A stretch of 64,000 bases of DNA, from NCBI GenBank assembly GCA_000310025.1, contig FN649729.1, forward strand, positions 62,001 through 126,000. Direction: 5' to 3'. Each line of letters starts with the position of its first letter. Within the stretch, counting starts at the first letter, position 1. The notes beneath the pieces were generated by a model. It saw nothing but the letters and a program-made list of their open reading frames with translations, searched no databases and had not been told where the DNA came from. Of this stretch, positions 12,401-25,784 are shown one piece after another. This DNA comes from Ectocarpus siliculosus (lineage: Eukaryota > Sar > Phaeophyceae > Ectocarpales > Ectocarpaceae). The translations under genes and the position numbers were made by a program.

Positions 12401-15400
12401 CCTTTGACAGTTTGTCTTGCACCCGCCCTGGGGGTTCAGCCGTGAAGAGTTCTGGGGGGTCCATGTTGGGTTTTTTCGCAGACTCCGGATATTGAAACGA
12501 ATCCGAAAAGGCTTTTGGAGAGCTTCGTCGGCCGTTTTCGGTGGTGGTGGCCCTGTCTTGCCTCCCTGTGAGTTGTGTGTTTCTCACGGTCTGATCCGTT
12601 GACCTTTCAACCAAACCAATCAAGCTGGGGACACGTCTAGTACGCCGTCTACCGTGTGGCTCGTCGCAGTTGGCGCCGGCGTTCCTGCTAGCGTCGCTAC
12701 CGAGAGCGTCGTCGTCGCTATCGCTGTCGCAACTTTCGTCATCGTTGTCTTCGGCTAGCTCGTTAACAAGATCTCCCACCGCAGCGTCGGCCTGCCGTGA
12801 GGCCGCCCGGCTCAAGAACATGCAAAACTCAGCGAACGTCACCTCGGCAGTCCGATCACGGTCCATCATGGACAAGATGGAGTCTGCTGCCGATTTGGAG
12901 AGCGCAGCGTTGCTTCCTTCTCCAAAGCTTGACTTGCTTCCTTCCGACATCAGCAGCAAGAACTCACCCGCTTGCGATGCTCTAGACGTGCCAGCAAATG
13001 GTTTACATGTACCAGATACCGCCGCTTTAGCCGCCGCGGTAGACGTTGCGAGGTACTCGTCGACGGCGTCGACCAGGGCGAGCCGCAGATCCTCCGTTTC
13101 GATGACGAGGTTCCCGCTACGGTTCAAGCGATAAAATATGGCTTTCATGGCGGCGATGCCATTTGCGCGCAAAGTTGCAGCGCCCTCTTGCCAGTTTCTC
13201 ACGAGCAAATTCGGATGGGGCGCAAACTTGAGGTCGATGAGCACCCGACCAACCTCCGTGTTTGCTGTGCCGGACACCGACGACGAAAGCGCACTCTCTC
13301 CGGCGGAAGTAGTCTTATCGTCCGGTGCGTGCAGTGGGTACCATGCTTGCACGGAGTGCCCGAAGTCCTCTTCCCTCAGCCCGACGGGCCCAACATCATG
13401 AGCGCTACCCCTTGGTCTGCGAGTGGATTGGGCGGTTTCTCGCGCCATCGTCGATATTCCATCGTGCACGACGGCCTCCACGCCAACGGATGCGAATCCG
13501 ACCACGCGATCTCCCTGAACCACGCTCACGTGCAGCGTAGTCGGCTGCTTGTTGAAGGCGTTGTTGAACCTCATGCGGTGAGGACAGGTGTCGTCCCACG
13601 AAAAAATTGTACCCCCTTTTGCGTAGGCGTCACCTCCGTCTTCTCCCAGGAGACTTGTCCGCACTCCTCGCCTCCCGGGTGTACTCCGCACCTTGTGCCC
13701 CATGGCTGCACCAGTCTGAGCGGGCAGCAGACGAGTTAAAGCTTTGATGTTTTCTGACCCGAAAGTCGATGAACGGTCATTGTCCTGCAGCTGAGCCTCA
13801 CGTATCGCCACTTCGAGGATTCCCACTGCCAACGGAGCATACCGTATCGAGAGAAGAACTTGCCCAGTGTCCTCTTCTCCAGACCCTGGTTTGACCCCAG
13901 TGGCGTCTTCTTTCACACCAACGCACGGGAACCACTGCAACAACTCAGAACCAGGGACGTCTGCAATGGGAACCAATTTGGCGGGTGGAACATAGGACAC
14001 CGCGTTAAGTGTCTTCCCCGTGCCTTGTATTGCACCTTCCTTGCTCAAGCGTTCTCCAACAACAGAGACTTGAACGCACAGCGATCGACTGCCGCCACGG
14101 CCCCTCGCGCCAACAGCCACAGCACGACCAGACCCTACTCGGGTTGAAGAGGCGCCGTAGGTCGTATTGCCGTCAAGGTTATGCCCTGGGGCCTCGGCCA
14201 GATGGGCCGTGCCTTCCCACTGCAGCTGGTTGCTGTGCCTAGAGAAAACGCCTTCGGCGGCTACTCCGATGCGTTGCAAGGCCCTTTCGAACCCTCGCAC
14301 TTCCAAAAACTCGACGTGGTAGTTCCCGAACGAGAGAGGCGACATCGTCCTGCTTCCCGCGCCATTAGCGTTCTGGATATCGTAAGGCGGAGCGCGATCG
14401 ATTGTGTCGCCCTCGAAGCCCACTCGACAACGCACGTACACCGCACCCGCAGGTATGCCTTCTGTCCATACGGCGTGCCAGGAGCTGATTGGGTGACCCA
14501 AATCGAGGTCCTCCGTGGGCAGAGGCCAGTCGCATTGCCCGATGACGGTACTTGACTCACCGTCTCCCCTCACCCCTCCTTCGATACTCCGTCCTGTACC
14601 CTTCTCCTGCCCATCGCCACGTCTTCGCTGCTCGTTGAGGATGGTTATCCGGAGCACCTCGTTCGAGGACCCGAACCCTCCGCCACTGCTACGAAGTGGG
14701 TACGGTAGTGCCAGGAGGCCTGCCCCGTCAGCCCATGCGGGGTCGGGTCCCCCACCCCTCGCTGGAGGCGTTTTCCCTCTCGCCCCCGACCCCAACATCT
14801 CCACGTGCACGACTGGACGGTCAGACTCGGCGTGCGTATGCCGAAGCTCCCGCCCCTGCCGCACTTCCAAGAACAAGTATCGCCTCCGCCTGGAGACTGT
14901 GCCAGCGCCATCGCTTACGGAAGCTGCCGTCATGCCACCGTTCTCCCCGCTCTTCCCATCAGCGATGAACTGCAGCCCGATGAATACCCTCCCAGCCTCC
15001 GCCTCGCCGTCACAGCTACGCATGGGATACCACGCGCGCGTCATGTGCCCCATGAACCAAAGGGGAAATATAGGAATCTCTACCGTTCCCAGCACCTTCC
15101 CCTTGCCTCTACAACAACGAGCTTCCACCTCTAGCATCGGTGTGCGTCCCAGCACAGCTCGCTTTGATTCTTCCTCAAGCCCTGGCGCATCTTGTTGCAA
15201 GTCTAGGAAAAATGTGGAGTTGAACTGTGGCTCTCCTCGACCCCCTCGAATTGCCGCTGTCCGCTGGAACGGCGGCAATGGACCACCGCAGTGGTCCCCG
15301 ACTCTGAGCCGCACCCCCACTTGAGGGTCTTTGGAAGAAGCAGGGAGGCCTCGGGCTGACATGATCTGTACGTGGACAACCCCACGTCGGGCTCGACGTA

Positions 15401-15646
15401 ACACGGCGGAATACTCGGGATCAGCAATGTGCTCGATGCTGTTGATGGAGAAACTGGTCGGATTCTTCCTTGACAAGTGCTCATCCATGTTTCGTATCTC
15501 GTCCACCGATGGAATGTAAATGAGCCCGATATATATCCCTGAATTAGTTTCTCTTCCTGCTCCGCCCAGCAACGGGATCCAAATGTCTGCTGGCATCATC
15601 GGATGGAGGATGAAGGGGGCCACCGCCACGCGTACGGCAGCTGGCC

Positions 15647-15703
<57 letters not shown>

Positions 15704-18700
15704 ATATGGACGGAGAAAGAGAGAGATAAGTATACGGTAAGAGAGATGAGTTAAGAACATTGTTTCCGAACGATGTCATCCCGAATGTTGAGCCTGGATT
15801 TAGCGCAGAATGGGAGGTGCATTTCAGCCTCGACTCACCTAGAAGCCCCCCGCCGAGTGCCTTGTCTTTCACCTCAAGAATCACCTCTGGACTATTGAAG
15901 TCCTGTGGTGTCCACAGCACGTCCACAGCCATGTTCTCGTTGAACACCGGATTCAGTCCCGTTTGCCGCCGAGTACTGCACTGCCAACCCCCGTGCCGCA
16001 GTCTGGCCTCTACTAGAGGGGCCCTTTCTCCGATCATGGCTTTCGGCAGGGCCCGACAGCACCTTATCGTCATGAAGAGCCGACCAGGTCGCCGCTCCAA
16101 CGCATATCTCAGCGCACCGACAGGGCCGTTATCCCCTTCGTCCGCCCCGGCTGTGACCTCTCTCTGCATCATGAAGTCCGTCGAAAGAAAACGGCAGCAA
16201 AGCCGCACCTCGCCGGCGACTTCTCGCTCCCTGCTACCCCCTTGCCGACCGGCGACGAAAAGAGGGAACCAGGCCTCGACCCCACACGGCTTGATCTTAT
16301 GCGGGCTTACCGGATTTTTTCCAGATGGTTCTCGTTTGCGGCCTGGAAATCGTTCCGTGTCCACATGATCCTCGCTATCGGAGCCGTAACTGTTGTCGGC
16401 AAGCTCCTGTCTGTCTGAAGCAACTTCCTTGTCCAGGCTCACACGCAACGAAGACCCGCTGGGTGGACGCTCGAGGCGACCGGAGAATCCAGGGAGAGCG
16501 GCGGCGGCGGCCACGCCATGTTCTGCAGCAATGAGCCCCGCTAAAGACAGCTCTACTTCGCCAAGGACGTTGTCTTCCAAGACTTGATTTACGTTTCTCA
16601 CCCGCACCACAACGCGAGCTGTGGCTGCGTCCGCGATGGATAGGGTGAGACTCTGCGGGCGAATGGAGGGAGGAGTGAGTTGTGGTGGGCAAGGGGGGAA
16701 TGCCTTGGTTGAGTTTGGATGAAATTTTCGCCGCTCTGTGCCACGCAATGTAGACGAATTGTCAAACGATGCCGTGGATGTTTCTCGGTTTTCCCTCAAA
16801 CTGTGCAAATTTTGGTAATACGGTTTCAGTTGGGATGGGGGGTAAAAGCACCATGCCAGGGCAACTGGGGCGCAAAATGTGTCCGATCAACGCGTTCTAC
16901 GACGGAACGCGGCAACAGATGTCGAAACCAAGTGTGTTTGGGAGTATTGCTAGCGGGTGGTTGTTGCCTATCATGATACTGCAGGTACCTGCCCCCAAAC
17001 AGGATGCCGCCCACCCGGTCCCATGTACGACGTCGAAGTTTGGACCTCGCCTCCATCAGGCAGGACAGTCAGGAAGATCTCAGGCTGAGCATCTCGTGAC
17101 TCCACCGACTTCTCTTGCCGAGGCAAGCGCAAGTTCCTTGCTCGTAGGCAGTGCACGACCAACTCCCCTCCTTCGCAGGCGATTCTTCGCAAGTCTGGGT
17201 GGAATGGCCGGTGATCGAACGACTGCCGTCTTGCGTCCTCTTGATGAACCACCCCCCGTGACACGACCCCGGCAGCTCTCGAACCTCCACGAATACCTGC
17301 CGGGAAGACAGGCTGGAACATCATAGCCACCTCGAGTGATACTGTGCGTCTCTCGGCTGATGCCCCCGTCGACCCAGCCGTGCGGGCCGAGGTTGGCGGC
17401 TCGGAACCCAGTCTTCCTGTTAGACAGATTGCCCTCTCGAAGACACACCGAGGACTGTGAACAAGACCAGCAGTAGGAACGAATCCGGTCCACTCCACTG
17501 GACGCCCGGGGCCGCGGGATACCTCGAACTTAAGCACCGACGCACGTCCTCGGCCCCAGCCGGATAAGGCCAGGCGAGGGTCCCATGGAAGTGTCAGCAG
17601 CTCTCCGGAGGCCGCCGTGTTTGAGGGCTCGTCACCGTCGAGCTTGAAGTTGACAGAAACACGAGCAGTGAGCATGCCGCCGCTTAGACAGATGGGAAGA
17701 ATGTCACAAGACTGGGGTGTCATGGGCGGGTACTACAATGTACAGAATACGTGGCACGGCATGTTGCTGCGTGTGCAGAGTGTAGTCAACTCACGACGCG
17801 AAGCGGCTCACAGTGGCAGGAGTACTTTCGTTCGGCCGCTATGCCATGACAACACATTCACAGGTGAGGTAATGGGCATGCACCACAAACGACATATAAT
17901 ATGTAACGCTTGTCGAGAAGGGGGGAAGACGCAAGAGTCCCCGGTCGTCTCAATGGTCGCGATCAGCGGGATGTCACCTGCTCATCCCCGTTGCGTCGCA
18001 GCTTACTAAGCACAATATTATTAGAAAACAGACCTTTTCCGAGTACAGTAGAATCGTTATCCCAACACAGACCCAGTCCTGAGTACCTACCGCTTGTCCT
18101 GGACCATTCCAGCTACACACGGCCGCCTCCTCATCCACCACGCCAACTCGAGAGGTTGCTGCGCTTGTCACCCCGCCAAGACGTTCACTGGCTCCCCATT
18201 CGTCAGAATCCTCCGCGAGAGAAACGCGCACCCTTAGGCGGTCCTCACGAGACACATCACCGCCATCCATGGATATGACAAGAACGTGGATGGCAGCCGT
18301 CGTTGCCGGGCTAGCGGTAGCGCCGGAGGTCGGTGGTCGGTGCGGTGGCGCCGTAACGTTAGCTGGCAAGGAGGGGAGAAGGTTATTCGTCGGGGCGAAC
18401 GCTTCCCGGAGGATGTGTGCCTGACCCACGACCTGATCGAGAGGCAACCGCGTGCGGGTGGGAAGAACAGATTGGATACTTTGTGTGACTGCAATACAAT
18501 AGCGTACATGGGTGTCCGTTCGTTGCCGGGCAAAGGGAGTCGGTCCTTGGCAGCAGGCTAGGGTTCCTCACCGGTTGCCTGTTCTCAGGGACAGCTGGTT
18601 GAGCCTGAGCTACTCGTGGCTCGGTTTGCGAAGCAAGGGTCTTGAGGTACACGGGCGCGGCAACTACAAACATCGTATCAATCGTGCTCTGTTCGCCGCA

Positions 18701-21700
18701 TCAGAGCGGCGGCAAGTACTTGAGGGATAGAAGGTTTTCGTGAACACGGGTGTCCATTCACTTGAACACCATCGGAGTGACCCCCTCCCATGTCTAATGG
18801 TCCAGACGTGCTTGCCTCGGGGAGAAAGTTCAAGGAAATAACTGCATGTCCACGAAACCCTCGACCTCGATGGTCCGTCAGCTTCAACCTCTCCGGCGTG
18901 ATCTGTCCGATACCGAGCACCTGCAAGGAGTAGTAATTTTGCGCATACCTGGAAGTAGCAGACGCAACGTGCCACGATAACCGTAATTAGTCGGGTCGAT
19001 TGTAGAACCGTCTAGAAATAGGTGGTTTTCTGAGCAATGTCTTGGAAATAGTGTTGGACGGTTCGAAAATGCGCTTGAAAATGAAAATGACCTAAGATGA
19101 ATGTGCCTGCGCACCAACAAACATAAAATCAACAATATGAACTTGTTTATCTGCTCAACGTTCAGAAAATGTTATCGGGGGTGCATCGTTTTAACCTGCA
19201 CGGTTATATAGACGAATGGGGGTGATTTCGGACGGTGTTAATTGACCCTCTTACCTCCTCAAAGGTATTTTACAGCATGCGATAGGCTTGTGGCACCCTT
19301 GAGAGCCATTTCCGTCGAAGACACGAACTTCCAGCATCTCTACGTTGGCGTCGTCCACCAGCAGAGAGAATTGGTGGTTCCATTCCACGCTTGTGCCGCT
19401 CCATTGGCCCACCGCACTTTTGGTGGTGGAAACAGCGCGGTGAAAAAGTGCCGTCAACGATCCATAAAAAAGGCCTTGATGGGCTTTCGCAAGCCCGTGA
19501 TGAGGCGCACGTGCAACCAGGAAGAGTCAGACTCTCAAGACAGTCGGAAGGACCCAGAGCTACAACACCGCGACGACGAAATGGTTGGTATGTCGAGCTT
19601 TTTGTTGGTCTGGACGAAACGGGCCAAGGCATACTTCATATTTCCTTTCGAGCAAGCCTACCTCGTGTGCAACTCAGCTCCGGCGGAGCACAATAACCTC
19701 AGCTGAACGATCGGGTCGACGGTTTCCTCCACCTAGGGTCACAGCAAAGACAGCGAAGAAAGCCACTTTTCAGTTTATGCAGGTAGGTCGTTTGCGGCAC
19801 AGCGATGCGTGCGTACCGTGCGCCCCGAAATAGCGTGATACGGCATTAGCATTCCCTCAAGTGGGATGAGAGAGATCACGCCACACGAGGTCCCACCACG
19901 CAATCTACTCGGTACTCACACGACGCTGTTGCAAAGCCCAAAAGAGCATGTTTTTTTCATTAAGCGTGAACGTGCTTTCCTCCGTGGTGTCCACGTCTGG
20001 TTCAGAACGGTAAGAAAAGCGACTCTTCGGTACGACCGCGCACAACGTGCACGCATTTGTTCTGCAATACTTCTACAACACAACCGACGCGTAGTCACGA
20101 GAAGAGAGCAAATCGTGAGCACGCTCTCGAGTAAGCTCCACTTACCCACTCCAAATCGGTCGCTCGGATCAGGTGCACGTCCAACGCCCCCGGCAGCGCC
20201 GTTGCATTGGAGTCCAGTGCTTGGCTATCGCCTACCCCACCGCCGTCATCGGCAGCTCGTGAAAGAGCCGCAGCTGGGTTTTCAGTGAAAAACTGCATTG
20301 ATTTTTCCGCCGCCCTTGACAGAGCCTGCCGACACATTCAAGGAAATATTGCCACCAAACACATAAGGCATGAGCTGGTGAGAACGGTTTTACGAGGCCA
20401 CGGCTTCTGCCGTTCGACGGTATTTTCACCCTCCTCGAAGGATTGCAAGCGAGTTTAAATAAAGAAGCCCCGACGACGGCCTCCCACGGATCATCTCTAC
20501 CACTCCTGTGTATACCCCCCCCCCCCAACTTTGGTCTCTCCGTGTCATGTGTTGCCACCATCGCCCAAGAAGAGTACATCCAAGTCTCAAGAGTTTTTTT
20601 GCGGACCAACTGTAGTGCACTCTTGGGGGTGTTGTTTCAGCACGCCAGCTAGCCTTCCGTCTCACCTTGATGGCCGCCCTCACCCCCAGACCATCTGCGA
20701 CCCTGTCCGGCACGTATAGTGCCCGCAACCTCAGCTCCCCGCCCCGCCCAGCATTGCGCATGCGTAGAGGACCCCCTCCTTGGTTGGCACCATCAGAATA
20801 ACTTCGGTCGTCCTCAAGAAGGGGTATCACCTTGTCCATCGCCGCCACAGGGCAGTTGAAACGCTCCGCCTCGTCACACCCCAATACCCGCTCGTTTCCG
20901 AATTGTCGAAATGCTACAGTGTGAGCACTCCCTCCTGCTGTGTTACTGTTGGGGTTACCCCGACGGCGATGTGGACTCCGAAGCACGGCTTCTCCATTAA
21001 GGTTTTTATAGCCGCACAAGCTCGCGAGAAGGACTTCTGCCCTCCCCGACACAACCTTCTTTTCGCCGCACTTGGTGTACACGGTCAAAACACAGCTCGG
21101 CGACGTGTCCGCCAGGTCGTTGTCTGCGAGAGAAGTTGCCTGGGCGAAATCCATCTTCAGGAACTTGTGGAACATTCCGACGTCTACATCAGGGTTATCC
21201 ATTTCCGGCACACGTGCGCAGCCCAGGATCTCCCTCGCCTTCTTGCGACCCACTTTTTCGTACGGCCGCAGCTCGATTTCGCACGTGGGTGGCAGACCTC
21301 TTACGCGCTGAGCCGCAGGACTATGAGACAGCGGGGTGATTTGACGTCGTGAGCGTGGCTGGATTTGTTAGGTAAGTGCACACCTAGTCTCGAGGAAAAC
21401 CTTGAGGTTCCTACCACTATCTCGCGGTGGAGAACCGTCACCGGAGAATTTGGTGCGCGGTCGTCCTACCTTCGTGCACCTGACGAAAAGGTTTCCCAAA
21501 GGACTTGACACTCTCCTGCTTCGGAAACTCAACAGCCCCAAATGAAGTTAACCCTGCGGTGCTCACTTTGGGTTGACGAGTTGTCTCCCTTCTTTCAGCC
21601 AGAGGTAAAGCGTTCCTGTCTCCACCCTTTCCTCTGGCCTCAATCCGCATATATTGACCGGCTCAAGGGCAGCAGGGATCCAACAGCACCCCAAACGGAT

Positions 21701-24700
21701 GAAACCGCGATCTCGCCCCTTTTCAATGGTTTGAAAGCAAGCGAGGGTTGGTTGTGTTTCATGCAGGTTCGATGAGCGGGGAGAGGGACAATTTACCTAC
21801 GACTCGACCTCTTCGTTACGTGTCGCAGAACAAAGAGACCGACCCGTGGCACGATATTGGGGGGTTCATGCCAACGATGGCCAAAACGCTGCAAAAAAAC
21901 GGTTCACGACCCTTTTCTACTCGCCCGCCGTCTCGCTACGTCATAAGACAAGCACGAACAGAAGCGGGTGAGACGATTATAGTCTACGACAGGGAAAATG
22001 GGGGTGATTCTCCAACCTGTGAGAAAAGCTGGTGCCACAGGACCGAGGAATCCCTCTCTGCTAGCGACTCCGGGGTCACCACCAACTCGAGTGAAGATAT
22101 TGGCTCGTCGCCTCCGCGTACATCTTTGTCTGTCAAGGACACTGTAAGTGTTATCGAACCACCTCCAGCCTGGCCCCGCAGGAAGTCAGCTTCAGACTGT
22201 CCTACCCGAAGGTCGCAGCTCTCGAGCCACCTGCACGACCGTATTGGAGTCAGTCGGGGAGTTCGTCCCGATGATTGTAAACTCGAATCCTGCAAGGTTC
22301 CGATGGACGTTTCTCTAGCCTTGGCGTACTACCCGGCGGAACTCGCTACTCTTCTTGCCACCGATTGTGCTGGCAGCATTAAACGCACGACATCTTGAAC
22401 AGGAGCGACAGAATATCTGTTCGAGCAACACCACAGCATTGCCTAGAAGCTCACCGTGCCTGTCTTCCCTTTCCGACCACCGCCGCCGCACTGCTGAATG
22501 GCTTGGCTTGGCAGGGGATCGTCGGATCAACTGCTATTCGTTCGACGACCACGTACGGGTCCTGATGTCGCTTCAGCCCCGACAGTTCTCTCGCGTCTAC
22601 GACAAACATCCGCAGGATTCCAGGGCAATGTAGGCTTTTCGCTTGCGGTCCGCTTGGGCTTTCCGGGCTAGGCAAAGAGTCATGTCGTGGGGTCTCCCAT
22701 GCATCCTCAAACCGAACAGAAAGCGATAGCTGGCCAAGTGTGTGCGGCGCTGCTCCTCTGTTGAGAGAGACGATGTCCAGATTTATCTCTTGCTCTCGTC
22801 GTGCCTGAATCACGCCTGAGACCTCAGCCTGCCCTTGTCCAAGAACTCTCTGTCCCGCCAGCACCCCGGCCACAACGACGTCTGCCTGCAGCGAGACAAC
22901 CGTGTCGAGCGCCTCAAAATCTGTGGCATAACACGGGATATCAAGCTCTTGGTTCCACGAGCCGGTCACGCTGCTCTTGTCTCCGTCCTGCTCACTCGGG
23001 TTGCCGCCGATCTCCAGTAGCGGGCGCGTGGTCGCGAACCGCTTCCCTGGAAACAGCGTCAATCGTACTTCCGGCGCTTCGACATCCTCGTGCAAAGCTA
23101 TGCCGAGAACCATCACCTTCAAGACACCAGGACCCTCATTTGGCCCGATGGCTGGGAGAGTGACGGTCTCCCCAGGTGACTTACTTTGAGGGTTGCGAAG
23201 CGCCTCTTTCAGCCGGTCGCAACCGCCACGTTTAGTCTGCAGCGCAGCACTGCACGAAAGGGTTGGTAGGGTAATGTCTCCAAATTCATCGCCACCTGCG
23301 CCGGTGAGGCACAGCAGTGGGAGGTCAAGCGGAACTCGCACACCACTTGGGATTGAGCTAGGTGCGCCGCTGCCGAACTCACGGTCATTCGAAAGTGACG
23401 CAAGGTCCACCTCGACGTACCCTACTTGGTCGTCCTGGACGGGGTTCGACGTCCACAGTTCCAATCGCAACGTCGATAGGACACCCAAACCCTCATCCGC
23501 AACCGGAAGGGCGAGGCAGGTGTCGGCCCAGGTCGACTTCCCGCTCACGACTCCAGCTACCGGTGTGGTTCTCTCGGTAACACCAACTCGGGCAACCACG
23601 TACGGCTCCGGCTTGTCCAGAGCACCACAGCCGAATGCAAGGATGTCGCTTAGATCTTTCACCATAACGTTAGTTATCAGTATTAAGTTGGACCCCTGTC
23701 CGGGCTGTCGAGGCGTGTCAGGTTCTCGAAGCGGTACCTGTTCCTCTGACCCAAGTGCTGTGCCCGGCGGGTCGGGATAGAAGGTTATCACCATGCTCAA
23801 CGTGCCTTTGCGGCCGTTGCCCTGTCGCGAGAGCTTTACACGACAAGACAAGCCGCCTTGCTCGGGACGGTTTTGCAGCTCCAAAATTTTTTCAGGTCTT
23901 ATGAGACCTTTCCCGATAAGAGCATCCCTCCGAGGCTGATTGCCATTCCGTACTTCCACCGCCAGACCGTGACCCCACCCTTTTCGCGTTGTTTGGCCTG
24001 AATCCACCCGGAAACGCAGAGGCTGGCCTGTCCAGTCGCACAGGTTCCCGCCCCCGGTTACAGAACTCGTTCGTTCCGCCACTGGGCCGAGAGCAACCTT
24101 CACGTATGGGTCTTGGCGTCCACCGAACTTCAATCCTTCCGTTGGCGGAAGGTCATACGCCGTGAAACCTGAACACACGATGTATCCGGTGGCTGAGTGG
24201 TCCAGAGCTCTCCCGGCCTTCGCCTTCTTGGTTTCCTTCTCACCACTTCGGCATCTGCCGATGCCTGAGTGCCCTAGACCGAGCGCTGCAACCCTTGGTG
24301 GATCATCCGCGTCAAGGACAAGTCTTACACGTGCCACGAACACGCCGCGAGTTTGGGCCCGGCTGCTGTTGCGTTGCTGTGACAGCGGCAAGCGGATGCG
24401 CGCACTGTGGTCTTGGAGGAGAGCCAACGCACGCACGTGCCGCGGCGTGATCGTTGCCTTGCCGATGATGACGTCGCTGCCGGGGTTCTCGCTCCAAACC
24501 TATCCCCAAGAAATAGCCGAAGCGTAGGAAGAATATGAGTGAAGCTTCGACGCCAAGGCGTTTCTACTTGGGTGACGGTGCGAATGGATGGTTGTTCTTG
24601 GCGGGCAAGAAGCAACGAAGGATGCTGCTTGCACGCATGTCGGCGTGTTTCGACCCTTCAAATGGAATCCAGAACTGGTGTGGTGCATGTGGGCTTTTCC

Positions 24701-25784
24701 AAAGAACCACAATCTCAGTTCGCTAAATCGTCACTACATGACGATTTACAGTATGTTTCCTACATGTAACTGGACTTGCCTCGACGATCACAGTGTCCAC
24801 CGCATTGCCAAACTTCATTGTTATTGTCTCGAGGCCCCACTGGACAGCCCCATTCGTTCCTTCCTGCACGCTTGTGGCGTTCTTCTGTGCGCGCCCATTG
24901 TCAATCTCAAGACTCATCGAGAGGTAGAAATTCTGCCGGTCGTACCCCAAGAGGCCTCCATGGCTCTCCGTTCCCGGAAGATCGATTGCCTGAGGCAAAC
25001 AGAAGATATTAATTGTGTTCGCAGGCCAATAAAATGTTGTGCGCATTTTCCGTTGTTTGACAAGAAAAAAATTGCTGCCAGGGTACTGAAAGGGGCGTGC
25101 GGAACAGAGATCACAATTGTTTCATGGCTTGTATTGATGTTGACCGCTAAAACGACAATATCAAAACAAGGTCGTGCGGTTCTAAGAACTAAGTAACCAT
25201 TGTAGCGCTCAAACAGTGGCCGATGAGCATGACCCCCGTACGCACGCAGACGAGGCCCCACGGTTCACCTCTAGTGCTGTGAAAAACAATGTCCCGGCAG
25301 TCTTGACCGTAGTTCCATCATCAATCGCCTCTTCCAGCACAGCGAGGGCCATTCGCTCCTTGCTTTTTTCACCAGTGCCGCTGCCATCTACGACGGTGAT
25401 ACCCGGGGTTCGATCTCGGGCGATTTGCTGGTCGTCTGGAAGCAATGGTCTTGGGTCGATGCCCTCGGTGGACTCCTGCGCCGCCCGTGTCGTCGGGTTC
25501 GCCGTTTCATGGTCCCCTGAGGTCGATGTAGCTGGTACGCGTTTGCTTGTGGATGATGACGACGGACCAATCTCCACCTCGGACAACCTGGTTGTGGCAG
25601 TATCGCCGATATCTTTGTGCGCGGTGCTTGCACGAAGTTCGCCATTCTGGAGGGTGATCGACAAAGCTCCATGATGCGTGGCGGCGCCTTCTCGGGTCCC
25701 CTGTTCGTCCGAAGAAGAGGTGGAGGCCGCTCCGTCTCTGCCCACCAAAGTTTTTGCTATTTCTCCTGAAGGTTTGGATGCCAT
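9484..25784 (-). CDS. Giant multi-C2 / SAM / EF-hand protein (about 3,900 codons)
   Basis: Start ATG 25784, with an in-frame TGA a few codons upstream. Well supported exons (minus, 5' to 3'): 25784-25269, 24989-24771, 24499-22455, 20325-20146, 16652-15839, 15640-10791, 10563-10273 and 9894-9484 (stop TAA 9486-9484, or a donor there). Approximate exons: near 22369-22350, 22289-22200, 22172-21985, 21300-20666, 19420-19255, 18926-18750, 18430-18091 and 17690-16989. Seen: a Ser/Thr/Glu-rich N-terminus, then a dozen or more C2-type beta-sandwich modules with phrases such as SGFTAYDLPP...RQDPYVKVALG, VVDARELSGLKRHQDPYVVV and HPVWGQ-SLTLSIADAATARVVVRV, many ending in a W(F/Y/I)P motif and a GxVxIxLxF strand. 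EF-hand-like loops follow (near 12860 and 13100), then SAM, a His/Gln run, and further EF-hands at the C-terminus (DKRGTGKVSVSEF, DKDGDRSVVL). C2 and EF-hand modules suggest Ca2+- or lipid-dependent scaffolding. A C2CD3-like ciliary role is only a guess. Many C2 loops lack the full Asp set, so Ca2+ binding is doubtful in those. Confidence 0.75.
12051..12083 (-). repeat. Coding trinucleotide repeat (poly-Gln/poly-His) after SAM
   Basis: A GGT/GCT run on the plus strand is read on the minus strand as KKQQQ followed by six His. It directly follows the SAM domain and is probably length-polymorphic. Confidence 0.85.
12089..12285 (-). other. SAM domain in the giant C2 protein
   Basis: About 65 residues starting SWTVGHVLNWL, with FRDASIDGLVLCDL in the middle and LGISDSLHRLKILRHM at the end. 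These are the family signatures: an aromatic N-terminal helix, the IDG-L turn, and a final helix with LGI...R.KIL. SAM domains mediate homo- or hetero-oligomerisation. Confidence 0.85.
15641..15838 (-). other. In-frame, stop-free intron with (GA/CT)n tract
   Basis: Donor G|GTGAGT at 15839/15838 and acceptor CAG at 15643-15641. The intron is 198 bases (66 codons), has no stop in the coding frame, and contains a 48-base (GA)n run at 15651-15698. Removing it joins LGGGLL to AAVRVAVAPF, which restores a C2 strand pattern. Retaining it adds a Ser/Leu repeat without a frameshift. Confidence 0.75.
15651..15698 (+). repeat. (GA)n dinucleotide microsatellite
   Basis: 24 uninterrupted GA units, flanked by tatatat and by further GAGA on the right. 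Lies inside an intron of the giant C2 gene. Confidence 0.97.

Larger units (their letters stand above)
10791..15640 (-). other. Largest exon of the giant C2 gene (4,850 bases)
   Basis: Acceptor CAG 15643-15641 and donor AAG|GTAAGT at 10791/10790. Phase 1 in, phase 0 out, with no stop over 1,616 codons. It holds the last four or five C2-type modules, two EF-hand-like segments, a very acidic Asp/Ser patch near 12700-12760, the SAM domain and a long disordered region before the terminal EF-hands. Confidence 0.85.

Noticed and set aside
15641-15838. Reading the 10722-16808 frame as one uninterrupted 2,028-codon exon
   Set aside because: Good splice sites bound a 198-base GA-repeat segment inside it. 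Its translation is repetitive Ser/Leu, and removing it restores C2 strand order. The frame also runs past a GTAAGT donor at 10790 and upstream of the acceptor at 16653.
24170-24200. Box A-like ggtggctgagtggtcc
   Set aside because: Lies inside a C2-coding exon and has no T-arm downstream.
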